The translations under genes were made by a program, and so were the position numbers. This document shows positions 33,767 to 42,049 of a DNA stretch of 64,000 nt, in pieces. Source of the stretch: Vulcanimicrobiota bacterium (lineage in GTDB: Bacteria > Vulcanimicrobiota > Vulcanimicrobiia > Vulcanimicrobiales > Vulcanimicrobiaceae). The notes beneath the pieces were generated by a model. That model searched no databases. It was given only the letters and a program-made list of their open reading frames with translations, and was not told the origin of the DNA. The stretch's first letter is position 1; every line of letters begins with the position of its first letter. The stretch spans positions 62,001 through 126,000 of the forward strand of contig PLJL01000001.1 of assembly GCA_003140215.1 (NCBI GenBank), given 5' to 3'.

Positions 33767-34345
33767 TCAGGGAGCTTGCGCCTTGTCGCAGGTGAGATCG
33801 ACGCGGAAGCTCGGATCCCCCGCGGCGTACTGGGGCAGGTTTGGATGCGCGCGCTCCGGCTTCGGGTCGATCGGAAACACCAGCTTCAGCGGCTTCTTGA
33901 GGCTTTCCGGTTTTGCCATGACCTCGCCGAGAAACTGAAGCTGGACCGAGACCCCGGCGGCTTGGATCAATTCCTTGTAGGTGATCTTCTGCGCGATCAA
34001 GGCCGCCGCGGTCGTCGCCTTGGCGTCGAGCGTGTTGCCGTCGTCGAGCTGAAGCTGCATCCCCTGCGCATCGGCGCCGGCGAAAACCGGCGTCAGCGTC
34101 GCATGGGCACCGTTTCGAACTTCGACCGCGACGCCGTAGCCGGGACGCAGTCCATCGGGATTGATCGGCTCAACCTTGGTGACGCGGAAGCGCCAGATGC
34201 CGTCGAACAGCCATTGATTCAGGCACCCCTCGACGGCCCGCCGCTGTGTCGCGCCGCCCGGTGCCGGCGTCGGCGTCACGCCAAGCAAGGCGGGGGAGAT
34301 GAGGAGCGCAGCGACGGCCGCGCCCAAGCGTGCACGCAGTTCCAT
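33767..34345 (-). CDS. Secreted protein of unknown function
   Basis: The 192-residue product begins with a signal peptide (RLGAAVAALLISPALLGV). The rest is a probable beta-rich domain with one cysteine near the front (EGCLNQWLFDGIWRFRVTKV; quoted in parts) and one near the end (VDLTCDKAQAP), suggesting a disulfide. It resembles DUF4352-like ligand-binding domains only in general layout. It may be co-transcribed with the methyltransferase downstream on the same strand. No partner is evident. Confidence 0.6.
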   Translation of the reverse strand: MELRARLGAAVAALLISPALLGVTPTPAPGGATQRRAVEGCLNQWLFDGIWRFRVTKVEPINPDGLRPGYGVAVEVRNGAHATLTPVFAGADAQGMQLQLDDGNTLDAKATTAAALIAQKITYKELIQAAGVSVQLQFLGEVMAKPESLKKPLKLVFPIDPKPERAHPNLPQYAAGDPSFRVDLTCDKAQAP

Positions 34346-34464
34346 CGGTCAACCTAGACCGCAAGCCGCAACGATTCCTGGTGCCACTCTCCCGCCCTCC
34401 CGAGCGGGAACGAAAGGACGCCCCCGACAACCGATTCGCGTGGCGCTCCGTGGAAAGGCGGGAC

Positions 34465-34956
34465 ATGACCGACGAAATCCTCGCATATCACCGGTTGCAT
34501 GCATTGTGCTCTCAATTCGATGCGGTCTTGCAAGCGCATCGAACGATGCTGCTCACGTCGCAATCGATTCTGCTTTCGCTCGCCGTGTTTGCCGCCCAGG
34601 ATCACGCCGTGCACGGCACGTTCCCCTGGCTGGCGCTGACCTTGTTCGCCATGGGCATGTTCATGCTGTTCATCTGGATCCGCGTCGTCATCCCCGGCGG
34701 GCACGACATCGCGTACTGCCAATGGCAGCTGCTCTTGCTCGAAGCGGGCGAAAACGACCACGTGAGCGGCGCCTACTATACCGACCTCGTGCAGTGGCAG
34801 CGCATTCATGGGCCCGGGAAGATGCGGCGACTGCGGTCCCACCCGCTGGGGACGTTGCTCATGCAGGCGAATCAGGCGCGCCATTTTCTCAACTACGGGC
34901 TGCCTGCGGCCTTCGCGCTCTGCTGGGTCTCCTTGATCGCGTACGTGCTCCGCTAG
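34465..34956 (+). CDS. Membrane protein of unknown function
   Basis: ATG at 34465, preceded by AAAGGCGGG, gives 163 residues with two early hydrophobic segments (TSQSILLSLAVFAAQ and WLALTLFAMGMFMLFIWIRVVI) and a C-terminal one (LPAAFALCWVSLIAYVL). The loop between contains GHDIAYCQWQLLLLEAGENDH. The architecture resembles bacterial RipA-like or SMODS-associated membrane proteins in having paired TM segments, but no family is recognised. The open frame upstream to 34330 is not supported by a ribosome site. Confidence 0.6.
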   Translation: MTDEILAYHRLHALCSQFDAVLQAHRTMLLTSQSILLSLAVFAAQDHAVHGTFPWLALTLFAMGMFMLFIWIRVVIPGGHDIAYCQWQLLLLEAGENDHVSGAYYTDLVQWQRIHGPGKMRRLRSHPLGTLLMQANQARHFLNYGLPAAFALCWVSLIAYVLR

Positions 34957-34969
34957 CGGCCGGGGCTTC

Positions 34970-35557
34970 CTAGTCGGTCGGGCGGGGCAAGGCCTCATGA
35001 TCGGTTGCCGCGTCGACGTGAGCGGTCGCGTGCGGTTGGATGGTTCCACCGCCGGCATCGCGATCGACGAGCTCGGCGAGCGCCGCGGCGCGGGCTTGGA
35101 GCGACATCGTGCGTTCGCGCGCGTCGTCGAGCAGCGTTCGGATCTCGGCGTGCTGGAGCGACAGGCCGGCGATGGCGCCGTGGGCGGCGATCCCGGCCTT
35201 CGCCGCCGCGACGCGGGCCCGCGTGATATCGCGCTCCGCGCGCAACGCGTCGGCGCGCCGGCGCAGCTCGTTTGCGGCCGTCGCCAAGGCCTCTTCGCGC
35301 CCGCGAAGTTCTTCGATCTCGGCCCGGAACGCATCGACGGCATCGCGCTGCGTGCCGCTGCGCTCGTAGCCCGCGAGCTGCATCTCCAAGCGCTTGCGCG
35401 CCGTGAGCAGGTCGACGAGGTGGCCGCGCACCTCGTCGACGATCTCGAGCTGCGATTGGTACGCCGCGTCGACGGACGCCGCCGGATCGTCGAGACGCGC
35501 CATCTGCGAACGCGCCTCGCCGGTCAGCAGCCGCGCGATGCGCGACCAGACGCTCAT
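34970..35557 (-). CDS. PspA/IM30 family protein
   Basis: The 195-residue product is almost wholly coiled-coil and starts VWSRIARLLTGEARSQMARLDDP, like PspA/IM30 proteins, then DAAYQSQLEIVDEVRGHLVDLLTARKRLEMQLA (quoted in parts: DAAYQSQLEIVDEVRGHL, LLTARKRLEMQL). PspA proteins form ESCRT-III-like coats on the inner face of stressed membranes. ATG at 35557 overlaps the stop of the flotillin gene upstream (ATGA). The pairing with flotillin and NfeD supports membrane maintenance. It is shorter than E. coli PspA (222 residues). Confidence 0.8.
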   Translation of the reverse strand: MSVWSRIARLLTGEARSQMARLDDPAASVDAAYQSQLEIVDEVRGHLVDLLTARKRLEMQLAGYERSGTQRDAVDAFRAEIEELRGREEALATAANELRRRADALRAERDITRARVAAAKAGIAAHGAIAGLSLQHAEIRTLLDDARERTMSLQARAAALAELVDRDAGGGTIQPHATAHVDAATDHEALPRPTD

Positions 35558-37008
35558 TTCGTTTCGGTCGCGGCCGGACGCGGAAGCGCCGTCTCGCCGT
35601 TGGTCGCCGGCGGCGGGGCGGGGTCGGTGCCGGACTTGGTGCGCGCGAGCAGGTTGCGGGCGAGCTGCAGCCCGGCCGCACCTTGGGTGAGCACCTTGCC
35701 CATGATCTCCGAAACACCGTCGGCGCCGTTGAGCACGATCATCTGATCGATGTTGTTGAACGCGTGCGACGCGGCCTCGACGATCTCGGGCCACTTCTCG
35801 GCCAGCTGTTGTGAGATGACCGCTTCCTGGTTCTGAGCCAGCGCGTCGGCGCGGGCCTTGATCGCGGCGGCCTCGGCCAGACCACGAGCATTGATCGCGT
35901 CGCCCTCGGCGGTTCCCTTGGCGCGAATCGCGGCGCCTTCGGCCTCGCCGATCATCTTGGTGCGCGTCGAGTCGGCGTCGGCGGCGAGCTTCACGCGCGT
36001 CGCGTCGGCCTGCGCCTGCAGCTCGATCTGTTTGGCGCGAGCCTGGGCCGATGCGATGTCCGCATCGCGCTGCGCGTTCGCCAGGGTCGTCTTCTCGTAC
36101 GCGGCGGCATCCGCCGGGCGGCGCACGGTGACGAGCAGTTCGGATTCTTTCTTGTGCGCGTCGAGCTCGACGATCTTCGTCTCCTCGACGACGACCTGCT
36201 GGCGTGCCATCGCGTCGGCGAGCGGGCCGGCCTGCTTCGACTGCGCCGCGGCGCGATCGACTTCGGCCTGGAAGCCGGCCTGTTTGATCTTGCTGTCGCG
36301 CTGGGCCTCGGCTTTGAGCGCCGCGGCTTCCTGCTCGCGCTGCGTGGCTTCTTGGTCGGCCTGCGCTTGCGCGATGCGCGCATCGCGCTGCACGGCCGCG
36401 GTATGTGGCTTGGAGAGGTTGTCGATGTAGCCGGTCGGGTCGTCGATCTCTTGAATCTGGAGCGAGTCGACGATGAGCCCGAGCTTCTCCATCTCCGTAC
36501 CGGAGGCGCCGCGCGTCGCTTCGGTCAGCTTGTCGCGCTCGCGGATGAGGTCCTCGACGGTGAGCGAACCGCAGATCGCGCGCAGATGGCCCGCAAAGAC
36601 CTGCTGGATGCGCGCGTCCATGCGATCCTGCTGGTCGAGGAACCGGCGCGCAGCATTGGCGATCGACGCGAAGTCGTCGCCGACCTTGTAGATCACGACA
36701 CCCTTGATGTGGACGGGGATGCCTTGTTGCGTGACGCAGGCGATCTGCAGCTCGGACTCGCGCAGATCGAGTGACAACTTGCGCACGACTTGGACGCCCG
36801 GAATCACGAGCGTACCGCGCCCGGTCACGATCTTGAAGCCCAGCGATTCACCGGTCTGCTCGTTGGGCTTGTGGTGCAAGCCCGAGATAACGAGCGCTTC
36901 GTTCGGTTCGGCGACCCGCCACATCGCGCGAAACAGTGCGATGAACACGGCGAATCCAACAACGACGATGACGACGATGACGACGATTGACCCCTCGAGT
37001 GTGGTCAC
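35554..37008 (-). CDS. Flotillin/SPFH domain protein
   Basis: The 484-residue protein has an N-terminal TM helix (SIVVIVVIVVVGFAVFIALF), an SPFH/Band 7 domain up to about residue 200 (TLVIPGVQVVRKLSLDLRES; quoted in parts) and a long Ala/Glu/Lys coiled-coil with the flotillin pattern of AEAEGAAIRAKGTAEGDAINARG-type repeats (quoted in part: AIRAKGTAEGDAIN). Flotillins organise membrane microdomains. Its stop is coupled to the PspA-like gene and the NfeD-like gene lies 24 bases upstream, the usual YuaF-FloT arrangement. Confidence 0.85.
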   Translation of the reverse strand: MTTLEGSIVVIVVIVVVGFAVFIALFRAMWRVAEPNEALVISGLHHKPNEQTGESLGFKIVTGRGTLVIPGVQVVRKLSLDLRESELQIACVTQQGIPVHIKGVVIYKVGDDFASIANAARRFLDQQDRMDARIQQVFAGHLRAICGSLTVEDLIRERDKLTEATRGASGTEMEKLGLIVDSLQIQEIDDPTGYIDNLSKPHTAAVQRDARIAQAQADQEATQREQEAAALKAEAQRDSKIKQAGFQAEVDRAAAQSKQAGPLADAMARQQVVVEETKIVELDAHKKESELLVTVRRPADAAAYEKTTLANAQRDADIASAQARAKQIELQAQADATRVKLAADADSTRTKMIGEAEGAAIRAKGTAEGDAINARGLAEAAAIKARADALAQNQEAVISQQLAEKWPEIVEAASHAFNNIDQMIVLNGADGVSEIMGKVLTQGAAGLQLARNLLARTKSGTDPAPPPATNGETALPRPAATETK

Positions 37009-37032
37009 GTGATTCCTCCGGCGCCGTAGCGC

Positions 37033-37284
37033 CTATGCCTCCGCGACGAAAACCGTCCGCGGCGGCTGATACTCGACGACGACGACTCGGGTGCCGACCG
37101 CGAGGGTCTTGGCGTCCCATGAGTGCGCGTGGAAGTGTTCGCTTCCGCCTCGCACCGCGAGCGTGATCTCGCCGACCCGTCCGGGACCCACCGTTCCCGT
37201 CACGCGCCCGACCTTTCCAATGACCTCGTCCGTGACGGCCTCCGCGTCTCCGCTAGCCCGTGGATACCCCCGGGCCGACCACAA
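37033..37284 (-). CDS. NfeD-like small protein
   Basis: The 83-residue product consists of an OB-fold-like beta-rich domain: VIGKVGRVTGTVGPGRVGEITL, GSEHFHAHSWDAKTLAVGTRVVVVEYQPPRTVFV (quoted in parts: HAHSWDAKTLAVGTRVVVVE). This matches the soluble NfeD C-terminal domain that pairs with flotillins. No membrane segments are seen, unlike full NfeD. A TTG at 37284 is the only start in frame giving this length, so the N-terminus is uncertain. Confidence 0.6.
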   Translation of the reverse strand: MWSARGYPRASGDAEAVTDEVIGKVGRVTGTVGPGRVGEITLAVRGGSEHFHAHSWDAKTLAVGTRVVVVEYQPPRTVFVAEA

Positions 37285-37319
37285 GTTACGCCGTGAGGTT
37301 CAAGAACCCCGCGCCGGTA

Positions 37320-38885
37320 CTATGCGCTACCGCCCACTCGCACGCTGGCGCTGGTGCCGTCACCGTTCACCCGCACCGTCGGCGCCGCGGCCCGCGACTG
37401 GGGGATGACCTGGAACTCGATCACCTTCACGCCCGAGGCCGGTAGCGCGACGGTGGTCCGGAACGGCGCGCACTGGCGGTCGCTGCAGAACGATGCCACC
37501 CAGCGATTGGGCAGGCCGCTGGCGTTGAGCGTCACGATTTTCCCGGGTACGCCGGCGACGACGAGGCGGTACTTGTAGGTGCTCGACACCGAGCCGGGCA
37601 GGTCGGGCCCCGTCCACGGCGCCAAGGAGAGCGCCGTCTTGCCGGCGGGGTGCCCGACGTCGAGGGCCACGGTCGCCTCCTGGGCCTCTTCGAGGTACAT
37701 CGCGTAGCGGGTGTCGGTCTTGGGCAGCTTCGCGGTCCAGGCCGTCGTCTGCGCGAACGCGCGGCGAGCTTTGGCCGAATCGCCGGCTTTGACGAACAGC
37801 CGGCCCCCGTAGAGGTAGGCCCAGGCGAGCTTGCGGATCGCTTTGGGGTCGCCCGGCTTGGCCTGCACCGCGGCCCGCCCGCGGCCGATCGCCTGCGCGA
37901 ACGCGACGGTGCCGTCGTCGAAACGCTTCGCATCGCCCGCGCTGACCCCGAGGGCGACGAACGCATCGACGCTCGGCTGGATGGACGCGATCTTGGCGTA
38001 GGTGTCGGTCGCGGTCGCGTCGTCGCCGCTAGCGTGGAGCGCCGCAGCGTAGCCGCCCAGCAAGTCGACGTCGCTGGGCGCGACGCCCAGCCCGCGCCGG
38101 TACGCGGCCAACGCCTCGGGCCAGTGCCCACGAGCGGAGGCGGCGTCGCCTTGGAGCCACGCCAGCGCGATCATGCTCGGCTCGGTGTCCGCAACCGGTT
38201 CGAGCAGCGTCACCTCCCGGTCACGCAGCGCGGTCTCTTCGGCTTGCGTGCGAAAGTAGTCGGTGTCGCCGTCGACGTTATCGGCGGCGTCGATCGCATG
38301 CAGCACGGCGGTCGCGGCGCTGCGGATCGACGCGGGATCCCCGTCGAAGGCGAACTTGGCGGGGTCGAGCAGGGCATCGATCTTCTTCTGCGCCGCCGTG
38401 GCGAGCACGCCGTTGCGTCCGGCGCGCGCGTCGCTGACGAAGCCCGCGAGGACGCGCGGCGAAATGTTGCCCGCGAACCGCGCGCGCAACACGCCGTCGG
38501 GCGAGATCACGAAGGTCGTCGGGTAGGCGCGCACGTCGTAGGCCTTGGAAAAGGCATGATCGCGGTCGATCGACTGCGCGTAGCCCATCGGCTTGGCGGC
38601 CAAGAATGCGCGCACGATCGGTGCCGACTCGCTCGAGTCGACGCCCAGGAACACGACGTCGCCCTTGGCGCCGAATTTCTTGGCCGCGGCGATGAGATCG
38701 GGGGCCTCTTCGCGGCACGGCGGGCACCACGTCGCCCAATCGTTGAGCACGACGGTCTTGCCGCGGTAATCGGCCAGCGCGACCGGCTTGCCCTCGAGCG
38801 TGGTCAGGTGGAAATCCGGCGCCGGCGAGCCGACCTGCGGCCCCGAGACCGTCAGCGCGGTCGCGGCGATGAGTGCGTGGACCAT
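37320..38885 (-). CDS. TlpA-like thioredoxin-TPR protein, copy 1
   Basis: The 521-residue protein has a short export signal (MVHALIAATALTVSG), an AhpC-TSA/TlpA domain with the redox motif ATWCPPCREEAPDL and AYPTTFVISPDG, a middle region of TPR-like helices (about residues 185-410) and a 110-residue C-terminal region shared with the upstream paralogue: SLAPWTGPDLPGSVSSTYKY, then SFCSDRQCAPFRT. Proteins of this type reduce disulfides outside the cytoplasm, e.g. in cytochrome maturation. It follows the paralogue by seven bases, so they form an operon and arose by duplication. Confidence 0.8.
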   Translation of the reverse strand: MVHALIAATALTVSGPQVGSPAPDFHLTTLEGKPVALADYRGKTVVLNDWATWCPPCREEAPDLIAAAKKFGAKGDVVFLGVDSSESAPIVRAFLAAKPMGYAQSIDRDHAFSKAYDVRAYPTTFVISPDGVLRARFAGNISPRVLAGFVSDARAGRNGVLATAAQKKIDALLDPAKFAFDGDPASIRSAATAVLHAIDAADNVDGDTDYFRTQAEETALRDREVTLLEPVADTEPSMIALAWLQGDAASARGHWPEALAAYRRGLGVAPSDVDLLGGYAAALHASGDDATATDTYAKIASIQPSVDAFVALGVSAGDAKRFDDGTVAFAQAIGRGRAAVQAKPGDPKAIRKLAWAYLYGGRLFVKAGDSAKARRAFAQTTAWTAKLPKTDTRYAMYLEEAQEATVALDVGHPAGKTALSLAPWTGPDLPGSVSSTYKYRLVVAGVPGKIVTLNASGLPNRWVASFCSDRQCAPFRTTVALPASGVKVIEFQVIPQSRAAAPTVRVNGDGTSASVRVGGSA

Positions 38886-38892
38886 GTTTCTC

Positions 38893-40506
38893 CTAAACGC
38901 GAACCGGGGTTCCGACCGTTGCCACGCTACGGCCGTGGCTGCGCGCGTCGATGCGGACGTTCACCGGCCCGTCGTGCGCGCTGGTCGGAACGACTTGAAA
39001 CTCGACGACTTTGACCCCCGCGGCCGGCACACGGACCGAGGTGCGGAAGGGCGCGCAGACGCGGTCAGTACAGAACGAGCCGATCCAGTGCGCCGGCAAG
39101 CCGGTCGACGCGAGCTCGAGCACCGTGCCCGGCGCGCCGGTGACGACGAGGCGGTACTTGATCGTGCTGGTGACCGAGCCGGGAAGATCGGGGCCGGTCC
39201 AGGGTGCGAGCGAGAGCGCGGGCTGCGCGCCGCGCGCGACGTCGAGCGCGACGGTTCCCTCCTGCGCTTGTTCGACGTACCACTCGGCACGCGGATCGAG
39301 CTTGGGGATCTTTTGCGCCGCGACGCTCGCACGCACGAATGCGGCCCGCGCCTTATCGCGATTTCCCGCGCCGGCCTCCATTCGGCCGTAGTACAAGTTC
39401 GTCCACGCCAGCCGCGCCGGGTCGGTCGCTGCGAGCGCTTGCGCGCGATCGAACGCCGCCTCGGCGGATTTGATGTCTCCGGCCTTCGCGAGGGCACGCC
39501 CGAGCGAGACGTACGCTGAATATGAAGGCGCGCGGTCCGCGATCTCGGCATCGATCGCCGCGACGCGCGCAGCGTCGCCGAGCTTCGAGACGGCATACGC
39601 CTGTCCCGAAAGCGTTGCGACGTCGCCGGGGACGTAGCGGAGGGCTTCTCGATACGCCGCGTCGGCGTCACTCCACGTTCCCAAGGCGGCCGCGTCGTCG
39701 CCGCGCAGCCGCGCGAGGAGCGCCCGATCAGCGTCGCCTTCGACGACGGGCGCCAGCGCAGCGATCGCTGCGGCGCGCAGCGTCTCCTGCGCCTGCCCGG
39801 TCTTGATGAGGTCGTGGTCGCGCGACGGATCGGTCATCGCGTCGTCTTGGAGGTCGTCGGCCTTGGCGATCGCGGCCGCGGCCTTGGCGACGGTGGCGCG
39901 AATCGTCGCGGCGTCGCCCGAGAACGGATACCGCGCCGGGTCGAGCAGCGCGTCGAGCTGCGTTTGGAACGCGGTCGTCAACGGCGCGCTCTGACCCTGC
40001 TGCGCCGCGACGATGTACGCGCGGAGTTGGGCGCGCGGCAGGATGTTGTCGGCGTGACGCGCGCGCAGCACGCCGTCGGGTCCGATCACGAACGTGGTCG
40101 GGTAGTTGCGGATCTCGTACGCCGTCGCAAAGCTGCTCTCGCCCGTCGTCGCTACTTGCGGATATGCGATCCCCTTCGCGGCCACGAACGCGCGCACGAC
40201 ATCCGCGCTCTCGGTGGTGTCGACACCGAGGAACGCCACCCCGCGCGCTGCGGCGCTGCGCGACTCCGCCACCAGGTCCGCCGTTTCGAGCCGGCACGGC
40301 GGGCACCACGACCCCCACACGTTGATGACCAGCGTCCGGCCGCGATAGTCGGTCAGCCGCACGGTCTTACCGTCGACGGTCCGCAACGTGAACGCCGGAG
40401 CAGGCCGCCCTACGACCGGCCCGGGGAGCTGCTGAGCCGAGCCTGCTTGCACGCAGAGCGCGAAGCCCAAACCGCACGCCGCCGGCCACGATGCCAGTCG
40501 CTTCAT
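38893..40506 (-). CDS. TlpA-like thioredoxin-TPR protein, copy 2
   Basis: The 537-residue paralogue of the next gene has a signal peptide (ASWPAACGLGFALCVQAGSAQ; quoted in part: GLGFALCVQAGSA), thioredoxin motif GSWCPPCRLETADL with YPTTFVIGPDG, a TPR-like middle, and the same C-terminal region with SLAPWTGPDLPGSVTSTIKY and SFCTDRVCAPFRT. The C-terminal region has a conserved Cys pair five residues apart outside the thioredoxin. The two copies differ most in the TPR part, suggesting different partners. Confidence 0.8.
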   Translation of the reverse strand: MKRLASWPAACGLGFALCVQAGSAQQLPGPVVGRPAPAFTLRTVDGKTVRLTDYRGRTLVINVWGSWCPPCRLETADLVAESRSAAARGVAFLGVDTTESADVVRAFVAAKGIAYPQVATTGESSFATAYEIRNYPTTFVIGPDGVLRARHADNILPRAQLRAYIVAAQQGQSAPLTTAFQTQLDALLDPARYPFSGDAATIRATVAKAAAAIAKADDLQDDAMTDPSRDHDLIKTGQAQETLRAAAIAALAPVVEGDADRALLARLRGDDAAALGTWSDADAAYREALRYVPGDVATLSGQAYAVSKLGDAARVAAIDAEIADRAPSYSAYVSLGRALAKAGDIKSAEAAFDRAQALAATDPARLAWTNLYYGRMEAGAGNRDKARAAFVRASVAAQKIPKLDPRAEWYVEQAQEGTVALDVARGAQPALSLAPWTGPDLPGSVTSTIKYRLVVTGAPGTVLELASTGLPAHWIGSFCTDRVCAPFRTSVRVPAAGVKVVEFQVVPTSAHDGPVNVRIDARSHGRSVATVGTPVRV

Positions 40507-40544
40507 CGCAGGCTGTGACGCTCGGGCACGAACGCGGGTTGCAT

Positions 40545-41312
40545 CTACATTCGCAACTTGAAGCCGACGGCGACCATGCGCAAGGCGGCGCCGAAGGCGC
40601 CTGCCGCCAGCGCGGTGACGACGGCGAGCGAGAGCCCTAGCGACACGTCGCCGGTGCCGATGTAGCTGTGGCGGAAGACGTCGATCATGTAGAACATCGG
40701 ATTGCCCAGCGAGACGGTCTGCAGCACGCGCGGAAGGAGTTGCAGCGAGGTGAACACGCCGCCGACGAACACCAGCGGCGTGATGAAGAACGTGGTCAAC
40801 ACCGCGATGTGGTCGAACTTCTCCGCCATTAGCCCGAAGATGATCCCGAGCGAGGAGAACAGCACGGCGACCAGCACGATCGTAAGCACGTAGAGGCTCC
40901 AGTTCGTCGGGTACGCGTGCACGAGCACCGCCCCGAGCCCGGTGATCAAGAGCGCGATGAAGATCGCGCGGACGACCCCAGCGACTACGTATCCGAGCAC
41001 GATCTCGATCGCCGAAAGCGGCGCGATGAGCAGCTCCTGGATCGAGTTCATGAAGCGGCCTTGGAACACCGACGACGAGCTCTCGCTGTAGGTCTGATCG
41101 ATGAGCTGCAGCATGATCAGCCCGGGGATGAGGAACTGCGCGTAAGGGACGCCGTTCACGGTGTTGATCCGGCTGCCCAGGCCGAACCCGAAGATGAACA
41201 CGTAGAGCAGCGTCTGGATCACCGGCGGCCAGATGACCTGGTTGATGATCGAGAACGTGCGCACGATCTCGCGCTTGACCAGCGTCTCGAAGCCGACGGT
41301 GTTGACGATCAC
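40545..41312 (-). CDS. ABC-2 type transporter permease
   Basis: GTG at 41312 gives 255 residues with six hydrophobic segments (for example VIWPPVIQTLLYVFIFGFGLG, LIPGLIMLQLIDQTY, VVAGVVRAIFIALLITGLG, LTIVLVAVLFSSLGIIFGL, VLTTFFITPLVFVGG). It matches ABC-2 permeases of the drug/polysaccharide export type, with the conserved PLVFVGGVFTSLQLLP and GNPMFYMIDVFRH region. The start overlaps the stop of the ABC ATPase by four bases (GTGA), confirming the shorter form over the longer open frame. Substrate unknown. Confidence 0.85.
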   Translation of the reverse strand: MIVNTVGFETLVKREIVRTFSIINQVIWPPVIQTLLYVFIFGFGLGSRINTVNGVPYAQFLIPGLIMLQLIDQTYSESSSSVFQGRFMNSIQELLIAPLSAIEIVLGYVVAGVVRAIFIALLITGLGAVLVHAYPTNWSLYVLTIVLVAVLFSSLGIIFGLMAEKFDHIAVLTTFFITPLVFVGGVFTSLQLLPRVLQTVSLGNPMFYMIDVFRHSYIGTGDVSLGLSLAVVTALAAGAFGAALRMVAVGFKLRM

Positions 41313-42049
41313 CGGCGCGTGAGCTCCAGAAAGATGTCCTGCAGGGAGCCGTCGCCGATGAGCTTCTGCGTCGCTTCGAGCGCGACGAGCTTTCCGCGCT
41401 GGATGATCGCGATGCGGTCGCACAGCTCCTCGGCTTCTTCGAGGTAGTGCGTGGTCAAGATGATCGTGGTGCCGTTGGTGTTGAGCTCGCGCAGCAGCGA
41501 CCACAGCTCGAGGCGCAACTCGACGTCGACGCCCGCGGTCGGCTCGTCGAGGATGACCAGCCTGGGCTCGTGGATCAGCGCGCGGGCCAGCGTGAGCCGC
41601 CGCTTCATCCCGCCCGAGAGTTTGGTGTAGACTTGCTTGGACTTCGACGCGAGGTCGAAGCGCTCGAGCAGCAGGTCGGCGCGCTTCTCGACCGCCTTGC
41701 CGCGGATGCCGTAGTACCCGGCCTGGAAGATCAGGACGTCGCGGATGTTGAGATAGCGGTCGAAGTTGTACTCCTGCGGCGCGAGCCCGACTTGGCGGCG
41801 CGCGAGCCGCCAATCGCGCACCACGTCGTAGCCGAACAGCGAGATCGCGCCGCTCGTGATGTGCGCCAGCCCCACCGTCGCGTTGATCGTCGTGGTCTTG
41901 CCCGCGCCGTTGGGTCCGAGGAGCCCGAAGAACTCGCCTTCCTGCACTTCGAACGAGACGCCGTCAACCGCCGTGAAGTCGCCGTAGCGCTTCACGAGCG
42001 CGTCGACCCGGAGCGCCGCCGCGCTCACGCGTGAGCGTGACTCCGTCAT
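41309..42049 (-). CDS. ABC transporter ATP-binding protein
   Basis: The 246-residue ATPase has Walker A GPNGAGKTTT, the Q-loop APQEYNF, ABC signature LSGGMKRRLTLARALIH, Walker B LVILDEPTAGVDVE and the H-loop TTHYLEEA. It is of the DrrA/NodI type that pairs with ABC-2 permeases, and the permease gene follows directly. ATG at 42049 overlaps the stop of the phosphoesterase gene. The longer upstream frame has no family similarity and is not used. Export of a lipid, drug or polysaccharide is likely. Confidence 0.9.
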   Translation of the reverse strand: MTESRSRVSAAALRVDALVKRYGDFTAVDGVSFEVQEGEFFGLLGPNGAGKTTTINATVGLAHITSGAISLFGYDVVRDWRLARRQVGLAPQEYNFDRYLNIRDVLIFQAGYYGIRGKAVEKRADLLLERFDLASKSKQVYTKLSGGMKRRLTLARALIHEPRLVILDEPTAGVDVELRLELWSLLRELNTNGTTIILTTHYLEEAEELCDRIAIIQRGKLVALEATQKLIGDGSLQDIFLELTRR

